NCBI GenBank assembly: GCA_027859085.1
Contig: JAQIBJ010000102.1
Span: forward strand, 1-64,000
DNA from: Mycoplasmatota bacterium
GTDB taxonomy: Bacteria > Bacillota_I > Bacilli_A > Izemoplasmatales > Hujiaoplasmataceae
Length of the DNA stretch: 64,000 bases
Direction: 5' to 3'
Part shown: in pieces, positions 1 through 9,177 of the stretch
Numbering within the stretch: position 1 is the stretch's first letter
Layout of the letters: every line of letters begins with the position of its first letter
Made by a program: the position numbers and the translations under genes
The notes under the pieces: generated by a model
Database searches by the model: none
What the model saw: only the letters and a program-made list of their open reading frames with translations
What the model was told of the DNA's origin: nothing

Positions 1-14
1 TTAGGAAGGATTAT

Positions 15-491
15 ATGATTTTAGAAGTATTTGCAGATGGATTAACAAAGAAAGATATCAGTAAGAATGCATACCATTCATCTAGAGCAATCATTAAAAG
101 AGATGATGATGTGTTATTGCTATATTCAAAAAAATTAGATTACTATATGTTGCCAGGTGGGAGAATTGAAAAAGAAGAAACTCCTGAAGACTGTGTCATT
201 AGAGAAGTTAAAGAAGAAACAGGATTGGATGTTCGTGTCTTAAATCCCACAGTACTTATAAAAGAATATTATGAAGATTCATCTTGGAACAGTCACTTCT
301 TTTTATGTGAACTAACAAGCGAACATCAATCTTTACAAAACTTGACTGAAGAAGAACATTATTTGAAAATAGAATTGAAATGGTTACCTTATTTAGATGC
401 TTTAAGTCTTTTAGATGATCATGACTCGGCTTTTTCAAAAGCTTATAATATTATGCAAAGAGAGTTTTTAGCACTATCAAATTCATTATAA
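15..491 (+). CDS. Nudix hydrolase
   Basis: A 158-residue protein with a complete Nudix box at about residues 47-70: GG near 48, then REVKEETG around 64-71, fitting GX5EX7REUXEEXGU. The family hydrolyses nucleoside diphosphates linked to another group, using Mg2+ held by the REXXEE glutamates. The substrate cannot be told from sequence. An AGGAAGG ribosome site lies just before the ATG. The gene sits 12 bases before a DUF2779-like gene and may be co-transcribed; its upstream context is cut by the window edge. It is full length for a minimal Nudix protein. A second Nudix gene, under a T-box, is at 37104. Confidence 0.9.
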   Translation: MILEVFADGLTKKDISKNAYHSSRAIIKRDDDVLLLYSKKLDYYMLPGGRIEKEETPEDCVIREVKEETGLDVRVLNPTVLIKEYYEDSSWNSHFFLCELTSEHQSLQNLTEEEHYLKIELKWLPYLDALSLLDDHDSAFSKAYNIMQREFLALSNSL

Positions 492-503
492 TCGGGTGTT
501 TAT

Positions 504-2159
504 ATGATTGTTACATCAAACAAACTATTTAATTACATAAGGTGTAGAAGATTTGCTTCATTACATGATGGTAATGTAGAAACAGACACATACAAAAATG
601 ATGATTATTATCATAAGGGATTATCGAAGTTTAAAGATATCTTTTTAGGATTAAACTATATAGAAAATATGTCATATGAAAAAGATATTAACTTAACCTA
701 TGATTTTCATCATGATTTTACATTATCCGAAAATTTTGATTTTATTTTTAATGAAAAAGACATTTATGTGATGATCACTGAATCATCAAAACATTTTATA
801 GAACTTAAATATAAACAAGTCGACCATACTCATCAATTATTTAACAAAGATAATTTAGGTCATTATAAACTTGAAAAACATGTAAAAAACTCTGAAAACT
901 ATAATGCCAAATTAAAGAAAATGATGAGTCACAGTGACTTAACTGGACAAGTTATTTTAAAATATGCTTTTATGCAATATTTATATAAAAATATTTATCC
1001 AAACAAACATTTTAATATTTATGTTGTAATGCTTAACGAAGACTACATTCACGATGGATTGGCATTTAATCAAAAATTATATCATATCTTTGATTTCAGT
1101 AACATCGATGATTTAGACAATCAATTAGAAATTTCTTTATTTAGAATGATTAATCATATTGAATTGAATGATTTTACGCCATGTGAACTTGTGAAAAATG
1201 CCTGTTTGAAAGGCAAAGAAATGCAATGTAAATTTGTAGATTTCTGTTATGGTCACTTACCAGAAAAGAATTCTATATTAGACTATTATGACTCTCATTT
1301 AGGTTTTAAAGAACCATTGAAAAACACAACATTACATCACAATACATATGAATTATTGAATGAGGGCTATATTAAAATGGAAGATATCCCATTAGAGTGG
1401 CTAACCCATAAAAACAGATTGATGCAAAGGTATTGTTTAGACAATGATATTCAATATATTAACAAAGAAAAAGTATCTTTGATGCTTGATCGTTTAGAAT
1501 ATCCATTAACTTATTTAGATATCAGTCTAATGCCAACAATTATCCCGAAATTTAAAGGTGAAAGACCCTTTGAAAAATTAGGTTTCCAATATTCAATTTA
1601 TTATCAGCACACGAATGAAACACTTAAAATTAATGATGAACATTTCATCAATAGTTTTAAAGAAACCAGAACGGATACAAGAACAGCATTTGCAGAAAGA
1701 TTTGCTGATCATTTATTGGAATATGATAAAAGCATCATCGTATATAATAAACCAAGACTGCTAAGTTTATTTGAGAGTATTAAAGTTGTATTTCCAACAC
1801 TGGAAGCTAAGTTCGCTATGATTGCTGAAAGGTTGGTTGATATTTTAGATATATTGGAAATTGACGCTAAGTATTTAAGAAGTCTCAATAGAGATGATTT
1901 AGATTTAAGCACTAATAATTTTTATAACAATCGACTTTCAGGCACATATTCAAGAAAAAATCTTGCTGAGGTATTTAAACTTGAAGAAATGAATGATTTA
2001 TCAATACATGATGACGAGACAGAATACAAAACATTTAGATTATTTAATGATTATATTGATGAAAATAAACAAAAAGCTAAAAATAATATGATTTTATATA
2101 GTCAGTATAAAGCTTATTTATTATATAAAATCATTAAGCAGTTAAATGAAACGATTTAG
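504..2159 (+). CDS. DUF2779-like protein, apparently catalytically degenerate
   Basis: A 551-residue protein that follows the layout I remember for DUF2779 proteins: an N-terminal PD-(D/E)XK/Cas4-like part with a lone Cys (IRCRRF, near 14), a four-Cys cluster around residues 230-250 (C..C..C..C in ELVKNACLKGKEMQCK and DFCYG) likely to bind Fe-S, then a DEDD-exonuclease-like half. In that half the usual first motif LDFET reads LDISL, so the Glu is missing. The late YC-x-x-DT-type motif reads YSQYKAY, so that Asp is missing. The nuclease EVK-type motif near residue 90 also looks changed (ITESS). The reading frame is intact, so this looks like a pseudo-enzyme rather than a broken gene. Family assignment is from memory. 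Confidence 0.6.
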   Translation: MIVTSNKLFNYIRCRRFASLHDGNVETDTYKNDDYYHKGLSKFKDIFLGLNYIENMSYEKDINLTYDFHHDFTLSENFDFIFNEKDIYVMITESSKHFIELKYKQVDHTHQLFNKDNLGHYKLEKHVKNSENYNAKLKKMMSHSDLTGQVILKYAFMQYLYKNIYPNKHFNIYVVMLNEDYIHDGLAFNQKLYHIFDFSNIDDLDNQLEISLFRMINHIELNDFTPCELVKNACLKGKEMQCKFVDFCYGHLPEKNSILDYYDSHLGFKEPLKNTTLHHNTYELLNEGYIKMEDIPLEWLTHKNRLMQRYCLDNDIQYINKEKVSLMLDRLEYPLTYLDISLMPTIIPKFKGERPFEKLGFQYSIYYQHTNETLKINDEHFINSFKETRTDTRTAFAERFADHLLEYDKSIIVYNKPRLLSLFESIKVVFPTLEAKFAMIAERLVDILDILEIDAKYLRSLNRDDLDLSTNNFYNNRLSGTYSRKNLAEVFKLEEMNDLSIHDDETEYKTFRLFNDYIDENKQKAKNNMILYSQYKAYLLYKIIKQLNETI

Positions 2160-2170
2160 GTATATTGTCC

Positions 2171-2199
2171 TTGCATTTTAGATGCAATCATGATAATAT
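2171..2199 (+). promoter_or_regulatory. Putative sigma-A promoter of rpsO
   Basis: TTGCAT (2171-2176) and TAATAT (2194-2199) are separated by 17 bases, placing the transcript start near 2206 and leaving a structured leader of about 80 bases before rpsO. Confidence 0.55.
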
Positions 2200-2207
2200 A
2201 TTAATCG

Positions 2208-2275
2208 CGCCTATATCTGGATTAATCGATACTCCAACGATCTATTCGGACACAGGTAAGTAATGAATTAAAGGA
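2208..2275 (+). promoter_or_regulatory. Structured rpsO leader, possible S15 autoregulatory element
   Basis: The leader can fold into a long helix: CCT (about 2210) pairs with AGG (about 2256); CTGGAT (about 2216) pairs with ATTCGG; and an inner ATCG pairs with CGAT. S15 represses its own mRNA through leader structures in several bacteria, so this is a reasonable candidate. The fold was made by eye only. Confidence 0.4.
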
Positions 2276-2284
2276 GGAAACATT

Positions 2285-2554
2285 ATGGCTTTAAACAAAG
2301 ACCAAATCAAGAAAGTTGTTGATGAATTTCAAGTAAAAGAAGGAGATACTGGTTCACCAGAAGTACAAGTTGCTTTATTAACAGAAGAAATCAATATCCT
2401 TATTGAACATTTAAAAATTCACAAACACGATCATCATTCAAGAAGAGGACTTTTAATGAAAGTTGGTAAACGTAGAAGTTTATTAAACTATCTTAAAGGA
2501 AAATCACTTGTTCGCTATGCAGATTTGATTAAAAGATTGAACTTAAGAAGATAA
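2285..2554 (+). CDS. rpsO: 30S ribosomal protein S15
   Basis: An 89-residue protein, the standard S15 length. It shows the family signature [14 protein letters not shown] near residues 21-34 and the [15 protein letters not shown] region that contacts 16S rRNA helices in the platform of the small subunit. A strong AAAGGAGG site sits 7 bases before the ATG. It is followed by pnp, the same rpsO-pnp order found in many bacteria, but here a strong terminator and a separate promoter lie between them. Its own promoter and a structured leader precede it. Confidence 0.97.
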   Translation: MALNKDQIKKVVDEFQVKEGDTGSPEVQVALLTEEINILIEHLKIHKHDHHSRRGLLMKVGKRRSLLNYLKGKSLVRYADLIKRLNLRR

Positions 2555-2560
2555 TGACAA

Positions 2561-2596
2561 AGCACCCATGATTGTGGGTGCTTATTGTTTATTTTA
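2561..2596 (+). terminator. Rho-independent terminator after rpsO
   Basis: AGCACCCA (2561-2568) pairs with TGGGTGCT (2575-2582) over a six-base loop, followed by a T-rich tail. Confidence 0.85.
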
Positions 2597-2620
2597 ATGT
2601 TTTTAAATTACTAAAATATA

Positions 2621-2629
2621 TGTTATAAT
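2621..2629 (+). promoter_or_regulatory. Extended -10 promoter of pnp
   Basis: TGTTATAAT is a perfect TGn-extended -10. The -35 (TTTTAA near 2601) is weak, as is usual with an extended -10. Confidence 0.55.
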
Positions 2630-2671
2630 ATATCATTGAATGTACGTAAATTTTTGAAGTGAGGTAAATAA

Positions 2672-4807
2672 ATGGAAAAAGTGTTTAAGAAAGATTTTTA
2701 TGGAACTGAATTGGTTGTAGAAACCGGTAAGTTCGCAAAACAAGCAACAGGTGCTTGTATGGTAAGATATGGTGACACAGCTGTTTTGTCAGCTTCTGTT
2801 ATCGGGAAAGAACCAACGAATTTGAATTTCTTTCCATTATTAGTCGTTTATCAAGAAAAGTTGTATTCTGCAGGTAAAATTCCTGGAGGATTTTTAAGGA
2901 GAGAAGGTCGTCCGACAGAACATGAAACATTAATTTCTAGAGCGATTGACAGACCTTTAAGACCTTTATTTGGTGAAGGCTTTAGATACGAGGTTCAAGT
3001 TATCAATACAGTAATGAGTGCTGATGGTAATAAAACACCTGAGATGACAGCTTTATTTGGAGCATCATTATCACTTAAACTTGGTGGTGTACCATTTGAT
3101 GGCCCAGTTTCTGGCGTGATGGTTGGTTATATCAATGGGGAATATGTTTTGAACCCTACACCTGAACAATTATTAGAATCAGAAATAGATTTAATTGTTG
3201 CAGGAACTAAAGATGCAATTAATATGATTGAAGCTGGTGCAAAAGAAGTTGATGAAGACATTATGCTTGATGCAATTATGTTTGCACATGAAAAAATTAA
3301 AGAATTATGTGCTTTCCAGGAAGAAATCATCGCTGAAATTGGCAAAGAAAGAATGGAAGTCGAAAGAAAACTTCCATCTGACGAAATTGTTAAATCAGTT
3401 CATGATTTAGAAGGTGGAAGAATAACAAAGGCTGTTTCTAACGCTGACAAACTTGATAGAGAAGATACCATCAAAGATATTGAAAAAGAAATACTAAATA
3501 CAATAGAAGAAAAATACCTAAGTGATGGTGTTGATAAATTTGATGTTAAAGGTTTATTAAAAGAAGCGAAAAGCGTTTTAGAAGAAATTCAAGTCAATGA
3601 AGTTAGACGTTTAATAACTGAAGATAAAGTTAGACCGGATGGAAGAGAACCAAATGAATTAAGAGATTTAGCATCTGAAATTGATATTTTAGCAAGAGCA
3701 CATGGTTCATCAATGTTTACAAGAGGCCAAACTCAAGCTTTAGCTACTGTTACATTGGGAGCATTAAGAGAATCTCAAATTATTGATGACATCAGTGTTG
3801 ATGAAAATAAACGTTTTATGTTACATTATAATTTTCCGCAATTCTCAGTAGGATCAACTGGACGTTATGGCGGACCTGGTCGTAGAGAAATTGGTCATGG
3901 AGCATTAGGAGAAAGAGCTTTACTACAAGTATTACCAGATGAAGAAGAATTCCCTTATGCAATTCGTGTTGTTTCAGAAATTTTAGAATCAAATGGTTCT
4001 TCTTCACAAGCAACAATCTGTGCTGGATCAATGGCATTAATGGCAGCTGGTGTTCCAATTAAAGCACCTGTCGCTGGTATTGCTATGGGATTAATCATGA
4101 ATAATGATAAATACACAATCTTAACAGATATTCAAGGAGTAGAAGATCATTTTGGAGATATGGACTTTAAAGTTGCTGGTACGGAAAAAGGAATTTGTTC
4201 ATTACAAATGGATATAAAAATTTCTGGTATCACTAGAGATATCTTTAAAGAATCTTTAGCGCAAGCTAAGGTTGCTCGTTTAGAGATCTTAGACAACATG
4301 AAATCAGCAATCGCTGAACCTAAAAAAGAATTATCTGATTATGCGCCAAAAGTTAAATTAATGAAAGTATCACCTGATAAAATCAGAGACATTATTGGTT
4401 CTGGTGGTAAAACGATTTCTAGTATCATTGAAAAATGTAATGATGTTAAAATTGACATTGAACAAGATGGACGTATTATCTTAATGCATGAAGAAACATT
4501 CTTCATAAATAAAGCAATGAAATTAATTGAAGACATCATCCGTGAGGTTGAAGTTGGAGAGAAATACACAGGGAAAGTCGTTCGTATTGAAAAATTCGGT
4601 GCGTTTGTAGAATTATGGCCAGGACAAGATGGTTTGGTTCATATATCTAAACTTGATAACAAACATATTAAGAACGTTGAAGACGTTGTTAAGATGGGAG
4701 ACACAATCGAAGTTAAAGTCATTAAAGTTGATGACAAGGGTCGTGTAGATTTATCAAGGAAAGCTGTTATAAATGAAATAAAAGAAGGAAAAGAAGAAAA
4801 AGAATAA
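2672..4807 (+). CDS. pnp: Polyribonucleotide nucleotidyltransferase (PNPase)
   Basis: A 711-residue, full-length PNPase. It has two RNase PH-like domains (about 1-210 and 310-540) around an alpha-helical linker, a KH domain at about 555-610 (IRDIIGSGGKTI), and an S1 domain from about 620 (GKVVRIEKFGAFVEL). The enzyme degrades mRNA 3' to 5' by phosphorolysis, releasing nucleoside diphosphates, and can run backwards to add tails. Both RNA-binding domains are intact; the C-terminus ends in a short acidic/basic tail (EGKEEKE). An SD-like GTGAGG precedes the ATG. RNase P RNA follows within 10 bases, so read-through transcription is possible. Confidence 0.97.
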   Translation: MEKVFKKDFYGTELVVETGKFAKQATGACMVRYGDTAVLSASVIGKEPTNLNFFPLLVVYQEKLYSAGKIPGGFLRREGRPTEHETLISRAIDRPLRPLFGEGFRYEVQVINTVMSADGNKTPEMTALFGASLSLKLGGVPFDGPVSGVMVGYINGEYVLNPTPEQLLESEIDLIVAGTKDAINMIEAGAKEVDEDIMLDAIMFAHEKIKELCAFQEEIIAEIGKERMEVERKLPSDEIVKSVHDLEGGRITKAVSNADKLDREDTIKDIEKEILNTIEEKYLSDGVDKFDVKGLLKEAKSVLEEIQVNEVRRLITEDKVRPDGREPNELRDLASEIDILARAHGSSMFTRGQTQALATVTLGALRESQIIDDISVDENKRFMLHYNFPQFSVGSTGRYGGPGRREIGHGALGERALLQVLPDEEEFPYAIRVVSEILESNGSSSQATICAGSMALMAAGVPIKAPVAGIAMGLIMNNDKYTILTDIQGVEDHFGDMDFKVAGTEKGICSLQMDIKISGITRDIFKESLAQAKVARLEILDNMKSAIAEPKKELSDYAPKVKLMKVSPDKIRDIIGSGGKTISSIIEKCNDVKIDIEQDGRIILMHEETFFINKAMKLIEDIIREVEVGEKYTGKVVRIEKFGAFVELWPGQDGLVHISKLDNKHIKNVEDVVKMGDTIEVKVIKVDDKGRVDLSRKAVINEIKEGKEEKE

Positions 4808-4815
4808 TTATTAAT

Positions 4816-5161
4816 TATCAAGCCATTGGGCAATCGAGCGCTTTTAAGCGTTAGGAAAGTCCATGCTAGCACAAACTGAGATGTTTGTAGTGTTTGCGCT
4901 AAACGAATCCATAAGTTTAGGCACCCTTACGGGTGACGGCGAAGAAAAGGATGTTAAAGGCCTAAGTATTCATAAAGTGCCACAGTGACGATTCATAGAG
5001 AATATCTATGAGTGAAACGGGTAAACCCCACAAGCTAGAAACCCAAATTTTGGTAGGGGCATGATTGTTCGAGAAATGAATTGAAACAATCGACGGGAGA
5101 CCGTAGATAAATGATTGCCAGCTTTTATGGCGACAGAACATGGCTTATAGATGGCTTGATA
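4816..5161 (+). ncRNA. rnpB: RNase P RNA
   Basis: The catalytic RNA that removes 5' leaders from pre-tRNAs. The 5' conserved region reads TTAGGAAAGTCCATGCTAGC (about 4851-4870) and the 3' conserved region GACAGAACATGGCTTA (about 5132-5146). The ends form helix P1: TATCAAGCCAT (4816-4826) pairs perfectly with ATGGCTTGATA (5151-5161). Length is about 346 bases. A terminator follows directly. There is no open reading frame here, and the RNA fills the pnp-lepA gap. Whether it is the A or B architecture was not worked out. Confidence 0.95.
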
Positions 5162-5164
5162 TTA

Positions 5165-5199
5165 AAAAGCATATAATTTAACGGTTATATGCTTTTTTT
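5165..5199 (+). terminator. Terminator of rnpB
   Basis: AAAAGCATATAA (5165-5176) pairs with TTATATGCTTTT (5185-5196), followed by T residues. Confidence 0.85.
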
Positions 5200-5219
5200 A
5201 AAAAATTAGAGGTAGAGAT

Positions 5220-7040
5220 ATGTCGTTAGAGAATAGAGATCAAAGCAAGATAAGAAATTTTTCGATTATTGCTCACATTGATCACGGGAAGTCAACATTG
5301 GCTGATCGTATCTTGGAATCAACACATTCGGTTGAAAAAAGAGATATGAAGGAACAAGTATTGGATTCAATGGACTTAGAACGTGAACGTGGTATTACGA
5401 TAAAATTAAATAGTGTAAAGATTAAGTATAAAGCGAAAGATGATATTGACTATATGCTTAACTTAATTGATACCCCTGGACATGTTGATTTTACATATGA
5501 GGTATCAAGATCATTGGCTGCCTGCGATGGTGCTATTTTAGTCGTAGATGCAACTCAAGGCATTGAAGCACAAACACTCGCCAATGTATATTTAGCATTA
5601 GACAATGATTTAGAAATCATTCCGGTGATTAATAAAATCGATTTAGACAATGCTGATGTTGAAGGCGTAAAAAAAGCTTTAGAAGAAACTTTAGGCATAT
5701 CATCTGATGAATGCATACCTGTATCAGCTAAAACAGGAGAGGGTATTGAAGATCTGTTAGAAGCCATTGTAGAAAGAGTTCCTTCTCCACAAGGTGATGT
5801 GAATGAGCCTTTGCAAGCACTTATTTTTGATTCGTTTTATGATTCTTACCGAGGAGTTATTCCTTTGGTGATGGTTAAAAATGGTGTTATAAAAAAAGGT
5901 GACAAAATCAAAATGATGGCGGCAAAATCAGTCTATGAAGTGTCAGATCTTGGTATATACACACCAAAAGAATTACCAGTTGAATATTTAGCTGCTGGTG
6001 ATGTTGGTTGGATATCAGCTGCTATTAAAGATATTGAAAACATTCATGTTGGAGATACTGTGACACTTATTAAAAACCCTGCGAAAGAGCAATTACCTGG
6101 ATATCGCGAATTAACACCAATGGTATATTCAGGTGTTTATCCAGTTGAAGCAGATGATTATTTATCATTAAAAGATGCTATTGAAAAAATCAAATTAAGT
6201 GATGCTTCACTTAAATACACACCTGAAACTTCATCTGCATTAGGATTCGGTTTTAGAGTTGGTTTTTTAGGAATGTTACATATGGAAATATTCCAAGAAC
6301 GTTTGGAAAGAGAATTTAATCAAAATTTAATAACAACAGCACCATCTGTAAATTATATGGTGTATTTAGAAAATGGTGATGTTTTAGAAATTGATAATCC
6401 AGCGAAAATGCCTGACAGACAAATGGTACAAAGAATAGAAGAACCTTATGTTGTTGCAACAATTATTACACCTAATGAATTTGTTGGCAACGTGATGGAA
6501 ATTTGTCAGTATAAACGTGGTATATTCAAGGATATGAAATATCAATCAGACATTCGGGTGGAAATTGTTTATGAAATGCCTCTATCTGAAATTGTTTATG
6601 ATTTCTTTAATCGTTTGAAATCAAGTACAAAAGGTTATGCTTCTTTTGATTATGAAGTTACTGATTTAAGAGAATCTGATTTGGTGAAAATCGATATTTT
6701 ACTAAATTCAGAATCAGTGGATGCATTGGCATTCTTGGTTCATAAAGATTTCTCTAGAGACCGTGGATTAAGGATATGTCAAAAACTAAAAGAGATTATA
6801 CCAAGACATATGTTTGAGATACCAATTCAAGCTGCAATTGGTTCAAAAGTTATCGCAAGAACAAACATTAAAGCTTTAAGGAAAGATGTTTTATCAAAAT
6901 GTTATGGTGGCGATATTTCACGTAAAAAGAAACTTTTAGAAAAACAAAAGAAAGGTAAAAAACGCATGAAGAGTGTGGGGTCGGTTGAAATTCCTCAAGA
7001 AGCCTTTATGTCGGTATTATCTTTAGAATCAGATAACTAA
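5220..7040 (+). CDS. lepA: Elongation factor 4 (LepA), translational GTPase
   Basis: A 606-residue protein of normal LepA length. The G1 motif is [10 protein letters not shown] (about 19-28), G3 is DTPGH (about 83-87) and G4 is NKID (about 138-141). The downstream domains include the LepA-type region [20 protein letters not shown] and a basic C-terminus ([11 protein letters not shown]) typical of the LepA-specific domain. It binds ribosomes and is linked to back-translocation or 30S biogenesis. An AGAGG-type ribosome site precedes the ATG. It is monocistronic between the rnpB terminator and its own terminator. In B. subtilis lepA is likewise followed by hemW. Confidence 0.97.
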   Translation: MSLENRDQSKIRNFSIIAHIDHGKSTLADRILESTHSVEKRDMKEQVLDSMDLERERGITIKLNSVKIKYKAKDDIDYMLNLIDTPGHVDFTYEVSRSLAACDGAILVVDATQGIEAQTLANVYLALDNDLEIIPVINKIDLDNADVEGVKKALEETLGISSDECIPVSAKTGEGIEDLLEAIVERVPSPQGDVNEPLQALIFDSFYDSYRGVIPLVMVKNGVIKKGDKIKMMAAKSVYEVSDLGIYTPKELPVEYLAAGDVGWISAAIKDIENIHVGDTVTLIKNPAKEQLPGYRELTPMVYSGVYPVEADDYLSLKDAIEKIKLSDASLKYTPETSSALGFGFRVGFLGMLHMEIFQERLEREFNQNLITTAPSVNYMVYLENGDVLEIDNPAKMPDRQMVQRIEEPYVVATIITPNEFVGNVMEICQYKRGIFKDMKYQSDIRVEIVYEMPLSEIVYDFFNRLKSSTKGYASFDYEVTDLRESDLVKIDILLNSESVDALAFLVHKDFSRDRGLRICQKLKEIIPRHMFEIPIQAAIGSKVIARTNIKALRKDVLSKCYGGDISRKKKLLEKQKKGKKRMKSVGSVEIPQEAFMSVLSLESDN

Positions 7041-7046
7041 TAATTA

Positions 7047-7076
7047 ACGCCCTATTTTGTAGGGCGTTTCCTTTAT
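7047..7076 (+). terminator. Terminator after lepA
   Basis: ACGCCCTA (7047-7054) pairs with TAGGGCGT (7060-7067) over TTTTG, with a T-rich tail. Confidence 0.85.
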
Positions 7077-7117
7077 TTTGATAGGATATATTTATACGAT
7101 TTACTTCCAAAAATGAC

Positions 7118-7139
7118 ATTATTATGTTAACATAATAAT
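7118..7139 (+). promoter_or_regulatory. Perfect 22-bp palindrome, candidate operator before hemW-xerD-deoB
   Basis: ATTATTATG-TTAA-CATAATAAT is a perfect palindrome ending 9 bases before the hemW ATG. A weak promoter TTACTT (7101-7106), 16-base spacer, TATGTT (7123-7128) would put the -10 inside it. It has no T-tail and little GC, so it is more likely a protein-binding site than a terminator. Confidence 0.45.
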
Positions 7140-7148
7140 GGTGATACT

Positions 7149-8258
7149 ATGATAAAAGGACTCTATATTCATATGCCTTTTTGCGATCAAATTTGTACTT
7201 ATTGTGACTTTTGCAAAATGGTTACATCCGATCACACAAAGAAAGAGTATATGAAAGCATTAATTAAAGAATTGGAATACTATAGTGATTTATTATCACA
7301 TATAGAAACCATCTATATCGGTGGAGGAACCCCATCATCTTTGGATGATGATTTATTGGATGCATTTTTAGAAGAGTTAAAACTCATGGTGGATATGAAA
7401 CAGATCAAAGAGTTCACGATAGAAGCCAATCCAAATGATGTGACAGACAATTGGATTAAGACATTAAAAAAACACCACATAACAAGAGTTTCAATGGGTG
7501 TGCAATCAATGAGTGAGAATATCTTAAAGTTCTTAGGAAGAACTCATACAGCACAAATCGTTGAAGATGCAATTAAGACATTGAAAAAATCAAAGTTGAA
7601 TTTTAATTTAGATTTTCTTTATGCGATACCGGGACAAACAAAAGAAGATTTGGAAAAGGATCTTAATTACATTAAAAAGTTTGATCCACACCATATTTCA
7701 TACTATTCGTTAATATTGGAGGATAAAACCGTATTAAACTATTTAATAAACAAACACAAAGTTGATGATTTTTCGGAAGACCTCGCGAGAGATTTCGGGG
7801 AAATTATTGATGATAAATTAAATGGAATAGGATACAAAAAATATGAGTTTTCAAATTACTGTAAACCTGGGTTTGAATCTAAACATAATTTAATTTATTG
7901 GAATTTAGAAGAGTATTTAGGCGTTGGGCTTAATGCCAGTTCTCAATTCAATTACGTAAGAATGATTAATCCTAGAAAAATATCCGTATATCTAAATGAC
8001 ATTAATGATAAAAGTTTAACGATGCATCATTTAGAAGACTTTAATCCTCAGTTAGAAACTTTATTAGTTGGTTTAAGAAAAACTGAAGGTATCGATTTAG
8101 AACAATATAAAAAGAAGTTTAAAATTGATGTTTTTAAACTTTACCCACAATTAAAAAAATATATTGATTTAGATTTATTGAAAATTGAAGGTTCGCGTTT
8201 AATGTTTACCAATGAAGGTGTTTACTTATCCAATCAAGTTTTTGTTGATATAATATAG
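7149..8258 (+). CDS. hemW: Radical SAM protein HemW (heme chaperone-like)
   Basis: A 369-residue protein of normal HemW length. The radical SAM Fe-S motif CxxxCxxC is at C12, C16, C19 (PFCDQICTYCDFC), with the extra Cys two residues on that HemW proteins often carry. The SAM-binding GGGTPS follows at about 59-64. HemW was long annotated as oxygen-independent coproporphyrinogen oxidase, but characterised members bind heme and deliver it. No other heme gene is in the window. The first gene of a probable hemW-xerD-deoB operon (gaps of 5 and 2 bases). Ribosome site is weak (GGTGAT) and lies just after a palindrome. Confidence 0.9.
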   Translation: MIKGLYIHMPFCDQICTYCDFCKMVTSDHTKKEYMKALIKELEYYSDLLSHIETIYIGGGTPSSLDDDLLDAFLEELKLMVDMKQIKEFTIEANPNDVTDNWIKTLKKHHITRVSMGVQSMSENILKFLGRTHTAQIVEDAIKTLKKSKLNFNLDFLYAIPGQTKEDLEKDLNYIKKFDPHHISYYSLILEDKTVLNYLINKHKVDDFSEDLARDFGEIIDDKLNGIGYKKYEFSNYCKPGFESKHNLIYWNLEEYLGVGLNASSQFNYVRMINPRKISVYLNDINDKSLTMHHLEDFNPQLETLLVGLRKTEGIDLEQYKKKFKIDVFKLYPQLKKYIDLDLLKIEGSRLMFTNEGVYLSNQVFVDII

Positions 8259-8263
8259 GGCTT

Positions 8264-9175
8264 ATGATGTTAGATACATATTTGAAAGAATATATATATT
8301 ATTTAAAAGTCACCAAAAACTTATCTAAAAACACCATTCATTCTTATGAAAGAGATTTAAAAGCTTACATTCAATTTATCAAAGATAATTATCATTTTCG
8401 TGATTTAAATCAAATTAGTAAAGAACATATACTGAATTTTTCTAGAAGTTTATCCAGAAAAAATAATTCAAATTCAACAATTACTAGAAAATTATCTTCA
8501 ATTCGTTCATTTCATCGTTATTTAACAAGTGAAAATATTGTTGATAAAGATATTTCAAGAAAAATAAGAAAACCTAAAACTAAAAAGTCTTTACCAACTG
8601 TATTAAATATTCAAGAAATTGATCGAATGATTGATTTAACGTATCAATCAGAGGATGCTTTATCGCTTAGAAACCAAGCACTAATAGAACTCGCTTATGG
8701 ATCAGGATTAAGGGTCAGCGAATTATTAAACTTACATATCAGTGATTTACATTTAAATAAATCGTTGGTTAATATACTTGGTAAAGGCAATAAAGAACGT
8801 ATTATACCGATAAATGAGAATGCAGTTTTGGCTTTAAAAAAATATATTATTGAAGCTAGACCATTGTTAAAGGCAAAAAAGGCTGATATATTGTTTGTTA
8901 ATAAGTTTGGAAATCCTTTAAGTCGAGTAGGCTTCTTTAAATTAATAAAAAAATTAGCAGAAGAAGCAGAAATTCAAAAAGTGGTTTCACCCCATACTTT
9001 AAGACATTCATATGCAACGCACTTATTGGAAAATGGTGCGGATTTAAGAACTGTTCAAGAATTATTAGGGCATGAAGATATACTAACAACTGAAAACTAT
9101 ACACATGTGTCAAAGAAACGTTTGGCAAAAGTATATAATAATGCACATCCGCGTGCAAATAAGAAAGAGGGATAA
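8264..9175 (+). CDS. xerD: Tyrosine recombinase XerD/XerC type
   Basis: A 303-residue tyrosine recombinase. It has an N-terminal SAM-like core-binding domain (about 1-90) and a catalytic domain with the expected residues: Arg in GLRVSELL, Lys in GKGNKER, HTLRHSYATHLL (HxxR), a second His in LLGHED, and the Tyr nucleophile in TENYTHVSK. Xer proteins resolve chromosome dimers at dif. It lies between hemW and deoB; xerD followed by the phosphopentomutase gene is also the B. subtilis order (ripX-drm), which supports XerD as the housekeeping enzyme rather than a phage integrase. The start may be the second ATG (8267). No dif-like site was identified. Confidence 0.9.
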   Translation: MMLDTYLKEYIYYLKVTKNLSKNTIHSYERDLKAYIQFIKDNYHFRDLNQISKEHILNFSRSLSRKNNSNSTITRKLSSIRSFHRYLTSENIVDKDISRKIRKPKTKKSLPTVLNIQEIDRMIDLTYQSEDALSLRNQALIELAYGSGLRVSELLNLHISDLHLNKSLVNILGKGNKERIIPINENAVLALKKYIIEARPLLKAKKADILFVNKFGNPLSRVGFFKLIKKLAEEAEIQKVVSPHTLRHSYATHLLENGADLRTVQELLGHEDILTTENYTHVSKKRLAKVYNNAHPRANKKEG

Positions 9176-9177
9176 AT

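Noticed and set aside
8264..9175. Phage integrase marking a mobile element
   Set aside because: The hemW-xerD-deoB context and the absence of phage genes or direct repeats favour housekeeping XerD.
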